Below, piece by piece: positions 17,539 to 26,863 of a stretch of 64,000 nucleotides of DNA. Under the pieces are notes generated by a model, which saw nothing but the letters and a program-made list of their open reading frames with translations, was not told the origin of the DNA and ran no database searches. The DNA is taken from assembly GCF_001686985.1 (NCBI RefSeq), contig NZ_CP015318.1, forward strand, positions 742,001 through 806,000, in the 5' to 3' direction. The position numbers and the translations under genes are program-made. The DNA is from Mesorhizobium amorphae CCNWGS0123. GTDB lineage: Bacteria > Pseudomonadota > Alphaproteobacteria > Rhizobiales > Rhizobiaceae. How positions within the stretch are numbered: the first letter of the stretch is position 1; every line of letters begins with the position of its first letter.

Positions 17539-17678
17539 TGCCTACTTCTTGACGAGGAAGATTGCGCCTTATGCTTCATTTGCAGCGACGGCAAAAGCCA
17601 CGTTTTCCTGGCGCAGGCCTTGCTTGCCGGTTCGGGCGCGTGTCACATTTCGGCCGGATGTATTGCGGGGGCAAGGAC

Positions 17679-18389
17679 ATGCGCGGCGAAGTTCTTCACT
17701 ATGACGAAGACCAGGGCTTCGGTTTCATCGCCGGAGCCGACGGCAGCCGCTACAGCTTCGCGCGCGAGGACATGCGCCGCGATGCCTCGGTGGCCAAGGG
17801 CGCGCTTGTCGAATTCCAGCCGGGCGGTGGCCAGGCGCGCAATGTCTATTCGATCCGTGCACAGACGCCGGCGGCTCCGGCAGGCGCTGCCGCAGCATCG
17901 CCGCAGGCCAGCAGCAAGCCGGCTGCCGCGCCTCAACCGCAGCATTTCGGCCGCCTTGCCGAGAACGAGACCGGCGGCTCCACCGGATTGTGGAGCTACT
18001 TCTGGCGGGCGGTGACGGAGAACTACGTCAACTTCGCCGGTCGCGCCCGCCGCAAGGAATTCTGGGCTTTTTGCCTGTTCTGGACGGTCAGCTTGATCGT
18101 GATCTTCGGTATCGGCGTCGCCGCCGACGCGGCCATGGGCAATCTGGACGCCGGCACAGACCTGCCGGCGATGGCGATGGGGCTTTCCATCACGTTCGTC
18201 CTTGCAACGTTCGTGCCGTGGATCGGGCTGATCGTTCGCCGTCTGCACGATATCGGCCTGACCGGCTGGCTTGCCGTGCTGTTTTTCATCCCGACCGTCG
18301 GCGGCCTCGCCACGCTGGTCTTCGCGTTGATCCCGACGCAAGGACAAGAAAACCGGTGGGGACCGGTGCCGGCAGGCGTCAGGGTCTAG
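17679..18389 (+). CDS. cold-shock-like domain fused to DUF805 membrane domain
   Basis: 236 residues. Residues 1-60 (MRGEVLHYDEDQGFGFIAG...) read like a cold-shock/OB domain with the GFGFI RNP-1-like motif. An Ala/Pro-rich linker (about 65-95) leads to a DUF805 domain with four membrane helices (YVNFAGRARRKEFWAFCLFW, WIGLIVRRLHDIGLTGW, the C-terminal GQENRWGP). DUF805 proteins are inner-membrane proteins of unknown role. The ATG at 17679 has AAGGAC just upstream. The last 11 bases overlap the opposing GNAT gene. Confidence 0.8.
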   Translation: MRGEVLHYDEDQGFGFIAGADGSRYSFAREDMRRDASVAKGALVEFQPGGGQARNVYSIRAQTPAAPAGAAAASPQASSKPAAAPQPQHFGRLAENETGGSTGLWSYFWRAVTENYVNFAGRARRKEFWAFCLFWTVSLIVIFGIGVAADAAMGNLDAGTDLPAMAMGLSITFVLATFVPWIGLIVRRLHDIGLTGWLAVLFFIPTVGGLATLVFALIPTQGQENRWGPVPAGVRV

Positions 18390-18864
18390 CGGCCGCCTCC
18401 AGCGCCTCGCCCGACAGCCTGAGGAAGATCTTCTGGCCGTGGCGCTCGGCGCCGAGCCCGGCGTAGAAGCGCAGCGCCCCTTCGTTCCAGTCCTCGGTCG
18501 TGAAGTCGATACGGCCGATGCCGTCACGTTGGCAATGGCCGGCGAGAAAGCCGATCAGCGCCCGGCCAACACCGGCGTTACGGACATCCTCGCGCACGAA
18601 CAGATCCTTGAGGAACATGAGCCGCTCGAGGTCGATGCCGGGATGCGCGATGGCGACTGACGCCAGGCCGGCAACCTCGCCATCGACGAAGGCCAGCGCG
18701 AAATGCGGATAGGCCGTGCTTTCCTCGCCAAGCCATTTTCGCGCCGCAGCCATGGCGCGCGCGCTGTCGAGCGGCGGCTGCCGGTAATGCACCGCCATCT
18801 CGCAGAGCATGACGGTAAGCGCCGCCGCATCTCCGGTCGTCGCCCAGCGGACGTCGACCGCCAT
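18379..18864 (-). CDS. GNAT-family N-acetyltransferase
   Basis: 161 residues with a single GNAT fold: N-terminal WATTGDAAALTVMLCEMA, the acetyl-CoA pyrophosphate loop VREDVRNAGVGRALI (Q/RxxGxG/A form), and the TEDWNEGALRFYAGLGAE end motif. It should transfer acetyl from acetyl-CoA to an amine; the target is unknown. The start lies 4 bases after the leuB stop, so it is probably translated from the leuB mRNA. Its 3' end overlaps the convergent DUF805 gene. Confidence 0.82.
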   Translation of the reverse strand: MAVDVRWATTGDAAALTVMLCEMAVHYRQPPLDSARAMAAARKWLGEESTAYPHFALAFVDGEVAGLASVAIAHPGIDLERLMFLKDLFVREDVRNAGVGRALIGFLAGHCQRDGIGRIDFTTEDWNEGALRFYAGLGAERHGQKIFLRLSGEALEAAARP

Positions 18865-18868
18865 GGGA

Positions 18869-19972
18869 TCAGCCCAGGAACTTGGCGATGATCGCGTCGC
18901 CCATCTCGACGGTGCCGACCTCGGTCATGCCCTCGGACATGATGTCCTTGGTGCGCAAGCCCTGATCGAGCACGGCGGCGATGGCGCCTTCGAGCTTGTC
19001 GGCCTCGGCCACCATGCCGAAGGAATAGCGCAGGCACATGGCGAAGGAGGCGATCATGGCGATCGGGTTGGCGATGCCCTGGCCGGCGATATCGGGCGCC
19101 GAACCATGTACCGGCTCGTAGAGTGCCTTGCGCTTCTTGGTCTTCACATCCGGCGCGCCGAGCGAGGCCGACGGCAGCATTCCGATCGAGCCGGTCAGCA
19201 TGGCGGCGATGTCGGACAGCATGTCGCCGAACAGATTATCGGTGACGATCACGTCAAACTGTTTTGGCCAGCGCACCAGCTGCATGCCGCCGGCATCGGC
19301 CAGCATGTGGTCGAGCTTGACGTCGGCATAGCGCGCCTTGTGGGTCTGGCTGACGACCTCGTTCCACAGCACCCCCGACTTCATCACATTGCGCTTTTCC
19401 ATCGAGGTGACGTGGTTCTTGCGCGTTCGCGCCAGCTCGAAGGCAACGCCGGAAATGCGCTCGATCTCGAACGTATCATAGACCTGCGTGTCGATGCCGC
19501 GCTTCTGGCCGTTGCCGAGGTCGATGATCTGCTTCGGCTCGCCGAAATAGACGCCGCCGGTGAGTTCGCGCACGATGAGAATATCGAGACCCTCGACGAC
19601 CTCCTGCTTGAGCGAAGAGGATGCCGCCAGCGCCGGATAGCAGATCGCCGGACGCAGATTGGCAAACAGCTCCATGTCCTTGCGCAGCCGCAGCAGACCG
19701 GCCTCGGGGCGGACTTCATAAGGCACCTTGTCCCATTTCGGCCCGCCGACGGCGCCGAACAGCACCGCATCGGCCGCCATCGCCTTTTCCATGTCGGCAT
19801 CGGAGATCGCCGCGCCATGCGCATCATAGGCGCAGCCGCCGACCAGCCCCTCGTCGGTGACGAAGCCGCTGCCCAGCTTTGCGTTCATGGCCGCGATCAG
19901 CTTCTTCACTTCGGCCATCGCCTCGGGGCCGATGCCGTCGCCGGCGAGCAGGAGAAGATTTTTCGAAGCCAT
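18869..19972 (-). CDS. leuB: 3-isopropylmalate dehydrogenase
   Basis: 367 residues. It oxidises and decarboxylates 3-isopropylmalate with NAD in leucine synthesis. The family motifs are clear: [14 protein letters not shown] at the N-terminus, [16 protein letters not shown], the [12 protein letters not shown] loop, and the [28 protein letters not shown] substrate/NAD region followed by [20 protein letters not shown]. The ATG at 19972 begins the conserved MASKNLLLL; the frame extends to 20038 without homology. leuD lies about 2 kb away on the same strand; leuC is outside the window. Confidence 0.97.
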   Translation of the reverse strand: MASKNLLLLAGDGIGPEAMAEVKKLIAAMNAKLGSGFVTDEGLVGGCAYDAHGAAISDADMEKAMAADAVLFGAVGGPKWDKVPYEVRPEAGLLRLRKDMELFANLRPAICYPALAASSSLKQEVVEGLDILIVRELTGGVYFGEPKQIIDLGNGQKRGIDTQVYDTFEIERISGVAFELARTRKNHVTSMEKRNVMKSGVLWNEVVSQTHKARYADVKLDHMLADAGGMQLVRWPKQFDVIVTDNLFGDMLSDIAAMLTGSIGMLPSASLGAPDVKTKKRKALYEPVHGSAPDIAGQGIANPIAMIASFAMCLRYSFGMVAEADKLEGAIAAVLDQGLRTKDIMSEGMTEVGTVEMGDAIIAKFLG

Positions 19973-20059
19973 GGAGAACCGTCCCGGAAAGAAAGTTGAA
20001 ATCGCGGCCTTGCTAAACGCCAAGCGGGCGGCGCGCAAGCCTGCGCGTGGGAAGCGTGG

Positions 20060-20419
20060 TCACCGATGCGAGAGGATATTGACCAGCCTGCCGAACGGGT
20101 CGCGCACATAAAAGCGTCGCACGCCCCAGGGTTCGTCGGCCGGCCCGTATTCGATGGCGAAGCCGGCGCCCTTCATGGCCTCGAGCGCGGCATCGACATC
20201 GTCGACCTCGATCGACAGGTCCGGCACCGGCGTGCCGGAGCCGCCTTCGGCCATGAAGCTGATCTGCACGGTCATCGTTTCTTGGGAGCCGTAAGTGGCG
20301 ATCCAGCCCATATCCATGAGCACATCGAGGCCGAGCACATCCTGATAGAAGCGCTTTGCCGCCGCGATGTCCTGGGTGTCTATGTTTGCAACGATGCGCC
20401 GAACTTTCATCGGGTTCAC
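20060..20419 (-). CDS. VOC-family (glyoxalase-like) protein
   Basis: 119 residues with the beta-alpha-beta-beta-beta module pair of the vicinal oxygen chelate superfamily: VANIDTQDIAAAKRFYQDVLGL at the start and RRFYVRDPFGRLVNILSH at the end. It may be a dioxygenase, isomerase or resistance-type protein; not resolvable. The GTG at 20419 overlaps the TGA of the RidA gene (GTGA), arguing for coupling; an ATG at 20410 is the alternative. Confidence 0.78.
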   Translation of the reverse strand: MNPMKVRRIVANIDTQDIAAAKRFYQDVLGLDVLMDMGWIATYGSQETMTVQISFMAEGGSGTPVPDLSIEVDDVDAALEAMKGAGFAIEYGPADEPWGVRRFYVRDPFGRLVNILSHR

Positions 20420-20799
20420 ACCGTGCGCCGCAGCGCCGTGACTTCGATCTCGATCTTCATTTCCGGCTTGTTGAGCTGGCAGACGATCATCGTCCCTGCC
20501 GGCCTGATGTCACCGAAGGTCTCGCCGAGGATCGGGAAGACGATATCCACGAAGGCCTGGTCGGTGATGTAGTAATGCGCCCGCACCACGTCGGCCATCT
20601 CGAAGCCGCCGTCCTGCAAGGCCTTGGCAATCGTCGCCAGGCAATTGCGCGTCTGCGCCTCGACCGTTTCCGGCATGGTCATGGTCGCATAGTCGTAGCC
20701 GGTGGTTCCGGAGACGAAACACCAGTCGCCCTGCACCACCGCGCGCGAATAGCCGGCGGTTTTCTCGAAAGGCGAACCTGTGGAGATGAGTTTGCGCAT
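20416..20799 (-). CDS. RidA-family protein (reactive imine deaminase-like)
   Basis: 127 residues of the YjgF/YER057c/UK114 family, which hydrolyses enamine/imine intermediates from PLP enzymes. Recognised by SPFEKTAGYSRAVVQGDWCFVSGTTG, the QTRNCLATIAKAL helix and DIRPAGTMIVCQLNKPEMKIEIEV. The active-site Arg expected near the second half appears as the FGDIRPA arginine. It is the first gene of a two-gene unit with the VOC protein. Confidence 0.85.
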   Translation of the reverse strand: MRKLISTGSPFEKTAGYSRAVVQGDWCFVSGTTGYDYATMTMPETVEAQTRNCLATIAKALQDGGFEMADVVRAHYYITDQAFVDIVFPILGETFGDIRPAGTMIVCQLNKPEMKIEIEVTALRRTV

Positions 20800-20925
20800 G
20801 GAGCCTCGCGATGGTTGCGCTCATCCTGCGGGGAAAGGGCGGGGCTGACCATGGGCCAGAGTCGGCCGATTGTTGTTACGACTGGGGAGCACCACTTTGG
20901 AGATTGGCCGAACCCCTCACGTCTT

Positions 20926-21085
20926 CGTCATCCTATGGCGAAGCAAGGAGCGAAGCGACGCGGCGCAGACCATAGGATGCCATGACATGACATTCGGGCT
21001 ACGCAACGGTGCAGAATTCTGGTCCCGCTGTAGCCTTCGGCTAATGTCGCGGCATGGATCCTCGGGTCAGGCCCGAGGATGACGA
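20926..21085. repeat. composite intergenic palindromic repeat
   Basis: CATCCTATGG at 20929-20938 pairs with CCATAGGATG at 20970-20979. A second hairpin ATCCTCGGG (21058-21066) / CCCGAGGAT (21072-21080) ends in GATGACGA. This CGTCATCCT-type element is widespread in rhizobia. It fills most of the gap 20800-21102 between convergent units and may also terminate transcription. Confidence 0.65.
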
Positions 21086-21102
21086 AGGAACGAGGTGGAA
21101 CC

Positions 21103-22044
21103 CTAATTCCCCGAGCTCATCGCCTTGTCCAGCGCTTCCTTCACATCCGCCGGCCAGGTCTTCACCGCCGGCCACGCGTCCGGCTCCGGCTTGTCGCCGC
21201 GGCGGGCGAAATAGAGTGTGTGCTTGGCCGGGTCGACCGCCATGAAACCGTCATTGCCGCCGCAATCATGCGGCACGCAACCGCTGGCGTAGAAGGCGCC
21301 GGACGCCGTCTTTTCGGTGCCGCCGCCGACCAGAAGGCTGGTCGCCATGTCGGGCATGTCCTTGCCGAGCAGCGTCTCGGCCGCCTTGTAGACGGCCTCA
21401 TTGTGGAAGGCGTCGATGATGTTCTGGTATTTGGCCGGATCGACATCTTTCCAGTCGGTGCCGGGCTCCGGCATATAGCTGAGATTGCCCGAGGTGGTCA
21501 GCCCGTCCGTGGGCGACCATTTCAGCGCCGGCTTCGATTCTCCGGGCAGGAGATAGGGCACGAAATAGAGGGCGTTGTCCGACACGGCGGCCGGCGGCGC
21601 GCCGCATTCGTCCTGCTCGACCGTTGTGGTCTGGATGGTGCCGCCTTCCGGCTTCCACACGATCACCTTGGCCGGACCGCATTGGTTGCCGCCATCGCCG
21701 ACATCGACCAGCGCCACGTTGACGTCGCCAATCTTGACGATTTTGTCGAAATAGACGTCGTAATTGCTCGCCAGCTTCTTGCCGTCATAGGCCAGCACCT
21801 TTTCGCCGTCCTGTTCCGGCTGGGTGATGGTCAGCTGGCCGCCCTCGAACGGGATCGGCGCCTGCTTGTCGTCGTCGGCGGGCGCCGCATCGGTGGTGCT
21901 CGACGATCCCTGGTCAGTTGCCGGCTGGTCGCCCGCTGCCGGGGTCTGTCGCGCGGCGGGCGTCTGGGTCTGGGCATAGGTGCTCGTCGTGGGCAGCAGC
22001 ATCAACACCAGCGCCGAAGCGCCGGCCAGAAGCGAGCGTGTCAT
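21103..22044 (-). CDS. secreted hypothetical protein, DUF1176-like
   Basis: 313 residues. A signal peptide (about 1-24, ending TYA) is followed by a low-complexity Thr/Ala/Gln/Asp stretch to about residue 60, then a folded domain with several Cys (NQCGPAK, EQDECG, SGCVPHDCGGND) suggesting disulphides in the periplasm. The C-terminal GGNDGFMAVDPAKHTLYFA block resembles periplasmic inhibitor-type proteins, but I cannot name a family with certainty. The ATG has ACGGAGGACGGTC ahead of it. Monocistronic. Confidence 0.65.
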   Translation of the reverse strand: MTRSLLAGASALVLMLLPTTSTYAQTQTPAARQTPAAGDQPATDQGSSSTTDAAPADDDKQAPIPFEGGQLTITQPEQDGEKVLAYDGKKLASNYDVYFDKIVKIGDVNVALVDVGDGGNQCGPAKVIVWKPEGGTIQTTTVEQDECGAPPAAVSDNALYFVPYLLPGESKPALKWSPTDGLTTSGNLSYMPEPGTDWKDVDPAKYQNIIDAFHNEAVYKAAETLLGKDMPDMATSLLVGGGTEKTASGAFYASGCVPHDCGGNDGFMAVDPAKHTLYFARRGDKPEPDAWPAVKTWPADVKEALDKAMSSGN

Positions 22045-22111
22045 GACCGTCCTCCGTTCACCGCCATGCCGGCCATCGGCGCCGCTTCGCCAGCCGTTCA
22101 GATCCGGCCGT

Positions 22112-22717
22112 TCAGGCCCAGGGGCGCTGCTCGGCGTTCTTCTTTTCGAACGAGTCGATGGCGCCAACCTTCTCCATGGTCAGGCCGATATCGTCGAGCC
22201 CGTTGAGCAGGCAGTGGCGCTTGAAGTCGTCGAGGTCGAAGGTGACCACGCCGCCATCCGGTCCACGGATCTCCTTGGCTTCGAGGTCGACCGAGACCGT
22301 CGCATTGGAGCCGCGCGAGGCGTCGTCCATCAGCTTCTCCAGATCTTCCGGGCTAACGGTGATCGGCAAGATGCCGTTCTTGAAGCAGTTGTTGTAGAAA
22401 ATGTCGGCGAACGAGGTCGAGATGACGCAGCGAATGCCGAAGTCGAGCAGCGCCCACGGCGCATGCTCACGGCTCGAGCCGCAGCCGAAATTGTCGCCGG
22501 CGACCAGGATCTGCGCCTTGCGATAGGCCGGCTTGTTGAGCACGAAGTCGGGGTTTTCCGAGCCGTCGTCCTTGTAGCGCATTTCGGCGAACAGGCCGCT
22601 GCCTAGCCCGGTGCGCTTGATCGTCTTCAGATAATCCTTGGGGATGATCATGTCGGTGTCGACATTGACGATCGGCATCGGAGCGGCAACGCCGGTGAGC
22701 TTGGTGAACTTGTCCAT
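22112..22717 (-). CDS. leuD: 3-isopropylmalate dehydratase small subunit
   Basis: 201 residues. With LeuC it isomerises 2-isopropylmalate to 3-isopropylmalate. The swivel domain is recognised by [31 protein letters not shown], the [18 protein letters not shown] loop and the [20 protein letters not shown] stretch. Its partner leuC is not in the window, so the subunits are encoded at separate loci as is normal in Rhizobiales. Confidence 0.96.
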   Translation of the reverse strand: MDKFTKLTGVAAPMPIVNVDTDMIIPKDYLKTIKRTGLGSGLFAEMRYKDDGSENPDFVLNKPAYRKAQILVAGDNFGCGSSREHAPWALLDFGIRCVISTSFADIFYNNCFKNGILPITVSPEDLEKLMDDASRGSNATVSVDLEAKEIRGPDGGVVTFDLDDFKRHCLLNGLDDIGLTMEKVGAIDSFEKKNAEQRPWA

Positions 22718-22879
22718 GGGTCTGCCCGTCTTCTTTTCGTTGCGGGGGATTGCTGGCGCACGGTTTACACAAAGCCGCAGGCAAATAAAAGGCAGCTGTT
22801 TGCGCCCGCTCTTGGCCGCCGATCACAAGATCGGCACGCAAGGCTTCAAAACTAGCCGCCCGTGGTGCACCTTGACGGC

Positions 22880-23305
22880 ATGACAACAGCTTCAAAAGTC
22901 CTCTACGCCAGCGAGCCGACGCTCGGCATCGCCGAATTCCGCCGCGTGCTGGTCGAATCCGGCCTCGGCGAGACGCGCCCCGTCGACGACGGGGCCCGGC
23001 TGAAGAAAATGCTTTCCGGCGCCAACCTGGTGCTGACGGCGCGTCTCGATGTCGAGGGCAAGCCGCTGCTTGGCGTCGCCCGTGGCCTCACCGACTTTGC
23101 CTGGGTCTGCTACATTTCCGAACTCGCCGTCTCCCAATCGGCGCAAGGGCTCGGCATCGGCAAGGGCCTGATGGACGAGGCGCGCCGGCAGCTCGGACCA
23201 TCCGTCGCCATCAGCCTGATTTCGATGCCCGACGCTATCGGCTTCTATGAGCGCATCGGCATGAAGCGCATGCCGGACGCCTTCTGGTTCGGCCGCAAGG
23301 GCTGA
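22880..23305 (+). CDS. GNAT-family N-acetyltransferase
   Basis: 141 residues. ELAVSQSAQGLGIGKGLMDEARRQ is the acetyl-CoA-binding motif A (QxxGxG), followed by motif B with GFYERIGMKRM. It is close in form to arsinothricin/PanZ-like small acetyltransferases but the substrate is unknown. A GTG at 22862 in the same frame is an alternative start; the ATG at 22880 fits the usual length. Divergent from leuD. Confidence 0.8.
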   Translation: MTTASKVLYASEPTLGIAEFRRVLVESGLGETRPVDDGARLKKMLSGANLVLTARLDVEGKPLLGVARGLTDFAWVCYISELAVSQSAQGLGIGKGLMDEARRQLGPSVAISLISMPDAIGFYERIGMKRMPDAFWFGRKG

Positions 23306-23394
23306 CGCTTTCAGCGGACGCAATCGCCCCTCCTGCGGCACGCGGCTCACCATCTGCCATGGCGGCTTCGTCCGGGCGGCGGCTTAGAGCAGCT

Positions 23395-24561
23395 TCAAAT
23401 CACATTCAACTCCCGAAACGCCCGCCCCTCGGCCACCCTTCCATACCCAAAGGCCGAGCAGTCCACCGTCCTGTACCCGCCATGCACGATCAGCTCGGCC
23501 AGTGCCTTGCCGACAGCCGGCGCCTGCTGCAGGCCGTGGCCCGAGAATCCGTTGGCGAAGAGGAAATTGGCAACCTCGGGATGCGGACCGATCACTGCGT
23601 TCTGGTCGAGCGTGTTGTAATCATAGTGCCCGGCCCAGGCGCGCGTCGGCTTGATCGCCTCGAAGGCCGGGATACGCGTCGCCAGCACCGGCCAGATCAC
23701 CTCTTCGAACAAGGGCCAGTTGACCTCGAAATCCTTGGGATCAGGAGCATGATCGCCTTCCTCCGGCTCGGCGCCGCCGGTGAGATAGACCGAGCCTTCG
23801 GGCCGCACATAGATGCCACTCGGGTCGACCAGCAGCGGCATGTCGGCATATCTCTCGCGCGCCTCGAAGACGAAGACGTTGCGCTTGCGCGGCTCGACCG
23901 GCAGCACCAGCCCGGCAAAAGCAGCGACCTTGCCGGCATTCGGGCCGGCGGCATTGACGACGATGCCGGCTTCGAGTTTTTCACCGTTATCGAGGCTCAC
24001 GCTCACAACACGGTCGCCCTGCCGCTCGATGCCGGTGACATCGGCCGTAATGAAATCGATCTTTTTAGCCCGCAGTGCCTTGCGGAACAGCATCAGCAAT
24101 GCATGCGCGTCGAACCAGCCCTCGCCGGTGCGGCCATAGGCGCCGGCGGTGATGCCTTCGGCCGACAGCCAGGGGAAGCGGCGCACCAGTGCTTCGGCGT
24201 CCTCGAGCACGATGTCGGCGCCCTCGGCGATCTGAGCATCATAGTTTGCCTTGAGGGTCGGCAGGCCGTTCTCGCCGGCCAGAATGAGATAGCCGCCCTC
24301 GCGAAAGCCGATATCGGCATCGGCGCCAAAGGTCTCCTTCAGCTGCCGGAACAGTTTCAGCGTGAATTGCGACAGGCGGATGTTCTCCGGGATGGAAAAT
24401 TGCTGGCGGATCGAGGCCATGGACAGCGTCGTTGCCGCATGGGCGAATTGCGGGTCGCGCTCGACAAGCGCGATGGAGCCCGTAAAGCCTTCCTCGCGCA
24501 GATAGTAGGCAACCGAGGAACCGACGATGGCTCCGCCGATGATGACGATGTCGTAGCGCAC
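23395..24561 (-). CDS. FAD-dependent oxidoreductase, DAO / sarcosine oxidase-beta family
   Basis: 388 residues. The N-terminal IVIIGGAIVGSSVAYYL is the FAD-binding GxGxxG variant, followed by the LVERDP end of the Rossmann fold and the SxRQQF substrate-side segment. The C-terminal block (GPHPEVANFLFANGFSGHGLQQAPAVGKALAELI) matches glycine/sarcosine/dimethylglycine oxidases. It probably oxidises a secondary or N-methyl amine. It lies 29 bases after the sensor kinase gene, so it may be the last gene of that operon. Confidence 0.85.
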   Translation of the reverse strand: MRYDIVIIGGAIVGSSVAYYLREEGFTGSIALVERDPQFAHAATTLSMASIRQQFSIPENIRLSQFTLKLFRQLKETFGADADIGFREGGYLILAGENGLPTLKANYDAQIAEGADIVLEDAEALVRRFPWLSAEGITAGAYGRTGEGWFDAHALLMLFRKALRAKKIDFITADVTGIERQGDRVVSVSLDNGEKLEAGIVVNAAGPNAGKVAAFAGLVLPVEPRKRNVFVFEARERYADMPLLVDPSGIYVRPEGSVYLTGGAEPEEGDHAPDPKDFEVNWPLFEEVIWPVLATRIPAFEAIKPTRAWAGHYDYNTLDQNAVIGPHPEVANFLFANGFSGHGLQQAPAVGKALAELIVHGGYRTVDCSAFGYGRVAEGRAFRELNVI

Positions 24562-24590
24562 TTTTTTCTCCGTTTCGCCGCCTGCATCCT

Positions 24591-26171
24591 TTACGCAACC
24601 GGCAGCGTGATCTCGAAGCGCGTGCCGCGTTCGGAGTCAACCAGCCTGATCGTGCCATCATGCGCTTTCAGGAGGGCCAGCACGATGCCAAGCCCCATGC
24701 CGGTGCCGCCGGACTCGCGGCGCGTGGTGAAGAACGGCTCGAAGATTTTGGCCCGGTTGCTCGGCGAAATGCCGGCGCCGTCGTCGCTGACAAAAATAGT
24801 CGCCTTGCCGTCCGCGCTGGTCGCCGAGAGCGAAACCGCGGTGGCGCCGTGCCGCGCCGAATTGTCGATGAGATTGGCAAGCACGATGGCCGCGTTTTCG
24901 CCGGAGATGCTGAGGCCGATGTCGCCGCCGGCCTCGACGCTTGCCGTCAGCCTGTTTTCGGCCGGCAGCAGCGCCAGTGCCGCACCAATCGAGGTGGTAT
25001 CGCCGCTGGGGGCAAGGTTTTCTGCACGTGCCAGGTCGAGCAGGCGGCGTACCAGCAGATTGAGCCGCCCGGCATCGGTGACGATGTTGTTGGAAAACCG
25101 CCGCCGCTCGGCCTCGTCCATCGTCGAACCGGAATCGCGCAAAAGCTCGGCCGCGCCCTGCATCGCCGTCAGCGGCGATTTCAGCTCATGCGAGACATGG
25201 GTGGCAAAGGTCTGGATGCTGTCGGAGCGCGCCTGCAGCTTCTCGGCCATGTCGAGGAAGGCCGTGGAAAGCGCGGCCATTTCGCGCGTACCGTGGTGGT
25301 CGAGCGGCCGCATCGCGGTACGGTCGCCGGCGGCGATGCGCCGTGTCCGTTCGATCAGCCCGTAGATCGGCCGGCTGACGGTGCGCAGGAAGACCAGCCC
25401 GATGAGCAGCGTGCCGCCGAGAATGGCGATGGCCGCCAACGTCACCTTGCCGCGCTCTCCATAGAGATGCTTGACGATGTTGTTCGGCGTTCGCGACAGA
25501 TAGACCACGCCGGCGACCTTGTCGTCGACGGCGACCGGCATGGCGACGAAGACGCGCACCTTGGTGCCGCGGCTGACCGAATAGAGGGGTGGCGCCGGCT
25601 CCTCGGGGATCCGCAGCCTGAGCGCGCTGGCGTAGCGGCCGGAAAGCGCTGCGCGAACCTCCCCGACCCCGCCAAGCGACAGCCCGACCTCTTCGCGTCC
25701 GGCGATGACCACGCCCCTGGGGTCGAGCAAACGGAAGCCGGCCAGCGTGGTCTTTTGCGTTTGCGTAAGGAGGCCTGACAGGCGCGCGCCGATTGCCGCG
25801 AAGGCCGGATCAGCATTGGCGGCGACGGCAGCGGGCCGGGTTGGAAGAACATTGTCCGAAGCGAGATCGAGGGTCGGCTCGATCGGCCGGTAGGATGTAT
25901 CGGCTTCGTCGCTCCGGCTCTCAGCGTCGCTTCCCGACGGCGGCATCGGCACGCCGAGTTTCCCAAAAGGAATGCCGGCCTCGCGCACATCCTGCGCATA
26001 GATGGCGGCAAGCACGGCACCTTGCGCGATGAGCTCCGCCTCGGTCTGGCGGATCAGCTGGTTCTCGTAGAGTCGGAAGAAGAACAGGCCGACCAGCGGC
26101 AGCGCCATCACCACGACCAAAATGGCAATGACGACCGTGGCAAGGCGCGGCCGCCATTTGTCGGAGGTCAC
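24591..26171 (-). CDS. membrane sensor histidine kinase
   Basis: 526 residues. Two membrane helices (about 10-32 and 240-262) flank a periplasmic sensor region of about 200 residues. A HAMP linker (SRPIYGLIERTRRIAAGD) leads to the HisKA box THVSHELKSPLTAM (phospho-acceptor His328) and the HATPase with NLIDNSARHG, DDGAGI and GTGMGLGIVLAL. It would phosphorylate the adjacent regulator. The GTG at 26171 overlaps the regulator stop (GTGA) and is preferred; another GTG at 26180 is possible. The organisation recalls CreC. Confidence 0.9.
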   Translation of the reverse strand: MTSDKWRPRLATVVIAILVVVMALPLVGLFFFRLYENQLIRQTEAELIAQGAVLAAIYAQDVREAGIPFGKLGVPMPPSGSDAESRSDEADTSYRPIEPTLDLASDNVLPTRPAAVAANADPAFAAIGARLSGLLTQTQKTTLAGFRLLDPRGVVIAGREEVGLSLGGVGEVRAALSGRYASALRLRIPEEPAPPLYSVSRGTKVRVFVAMPVAVDDKVAGVVYLSRTPNNIVKHLYGERGKVTLAAIAILGGTLLIGLVFLRTVSRPIYGLIERTRRIAAGDRTAMRPLDHHGTREMAALSTAFLDMAEKLQARSDSIQTFATHVSHELKSPLTAMQGAAELLRDSGSTMDEAERRRFSNNIVTDAGRLNLLVRRLLDLARAENLAPSGDTTSIGAALALLPAENRLTASVEAGGDIGLSISGENAAIVLANLIDNSARHGATAVSLSATSADGKATIFVSDDGAGISPSNRAKIFEPFFTTRRESGGTGMGLGIVLALLKAHDGTIRLVDSERGTRFEITLPVA

Positions 26172-26860
26172 GCGCCGCACCGGCCGAGCCGGAAGCCGAC
26201 GCCGTGCACGGTCTCGATCGCGTCGGCGCAGCCGGCCGCCGCCAGCTTGGCGCGGATGTTGCGGATATGGCTGTCGACCGTGCGGTCGGCGACATGGATG
26301 TTGGCGGCATAGGCGCTGGCCATCACTGCCTCGCGGGCAAGCACATGCGCTGGCCGGGCAAGAAATCCTCTGAGGATGGCGAATTCAATCGAGGTCAGCG
26401 CCAATGCCTTGCCGTCGAAGCTGGCGCTATGGCTGGCCGGGACCAGCACCAGCCTGCCATGCGAGAACTGCCGCTCGTCGCTCTCGGCTGGGGCCGCGCG
26501 GGCGCGGCGCAGGATGACGTTGACGCGCGCGACCAGCTCGCGCGGGCTGAACGGCTTGGTGACGTAATCATCGCCGCCCATCTCCAGCCCGAGGATGCGG
26601 TCGATCTCTTCATCGCGCGCCGACAGGAACAGCACCGGCACGTCGGAATGTTGCCTAAGCCGCCGGCAGACCTCCAGCCCGTCCATCTCCGGCATGCCGA
26701 TATCGAGCACGACGAGATCGGGCGCTCGGCGTTCGATCGCCTGCAAGGCGGCGGCGCCGTCGGATACCGAAACCGTCTTCATCCCCGCCTTTTCCAGCGC
26801 GAAGCAGATGATCTCGCGGATGTGCGGATCGTCGTCGGCGACCAGGATATTATGCGGCAT
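26168..26860 (-). CDS. OmpR/PhoB-family response regulator
   Basis: 230 residues. Receiver domain with the acidic pair in VADDDP, phospho-acceptor Asp53 (LVVLDIGMPEMDG), and Lys in YVTKPFSPREL. The C-terminal winged-helix DNA-binding domain (LTSIEFAILRGFLARPAHVLAREAVM ... VDSHIRNIRAKL) is of OmpR type. It starts 3 bases after the DUF4173 gene and overlaps the kinase start. The regulon is unknown; the co-transcribed membrane protein and oxidoreductase are obvious candidates. Confidence 0.92.
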   Translation of the reverse strand: MPHNILVADDDPHIREIICFALEKAGMKTVSVSDGAAALQAIERRAPDLVVLDIGMPEMDGLEVCRRLRQHSDVPVLFLSARDEEIDRILGLEMGGDDYVTKPFSPRELVARVNVILRRARAAPAESDERQFSHGRLVLVPASHSASFDGKALALTSIEFAILRGFLARPAHVLAREAVMASAYAANIHVADRTVDSHIRNIRAKLAAAGCADAIETVHGVGFRLGRCGA

Positions 26861-26863
26861 CGA

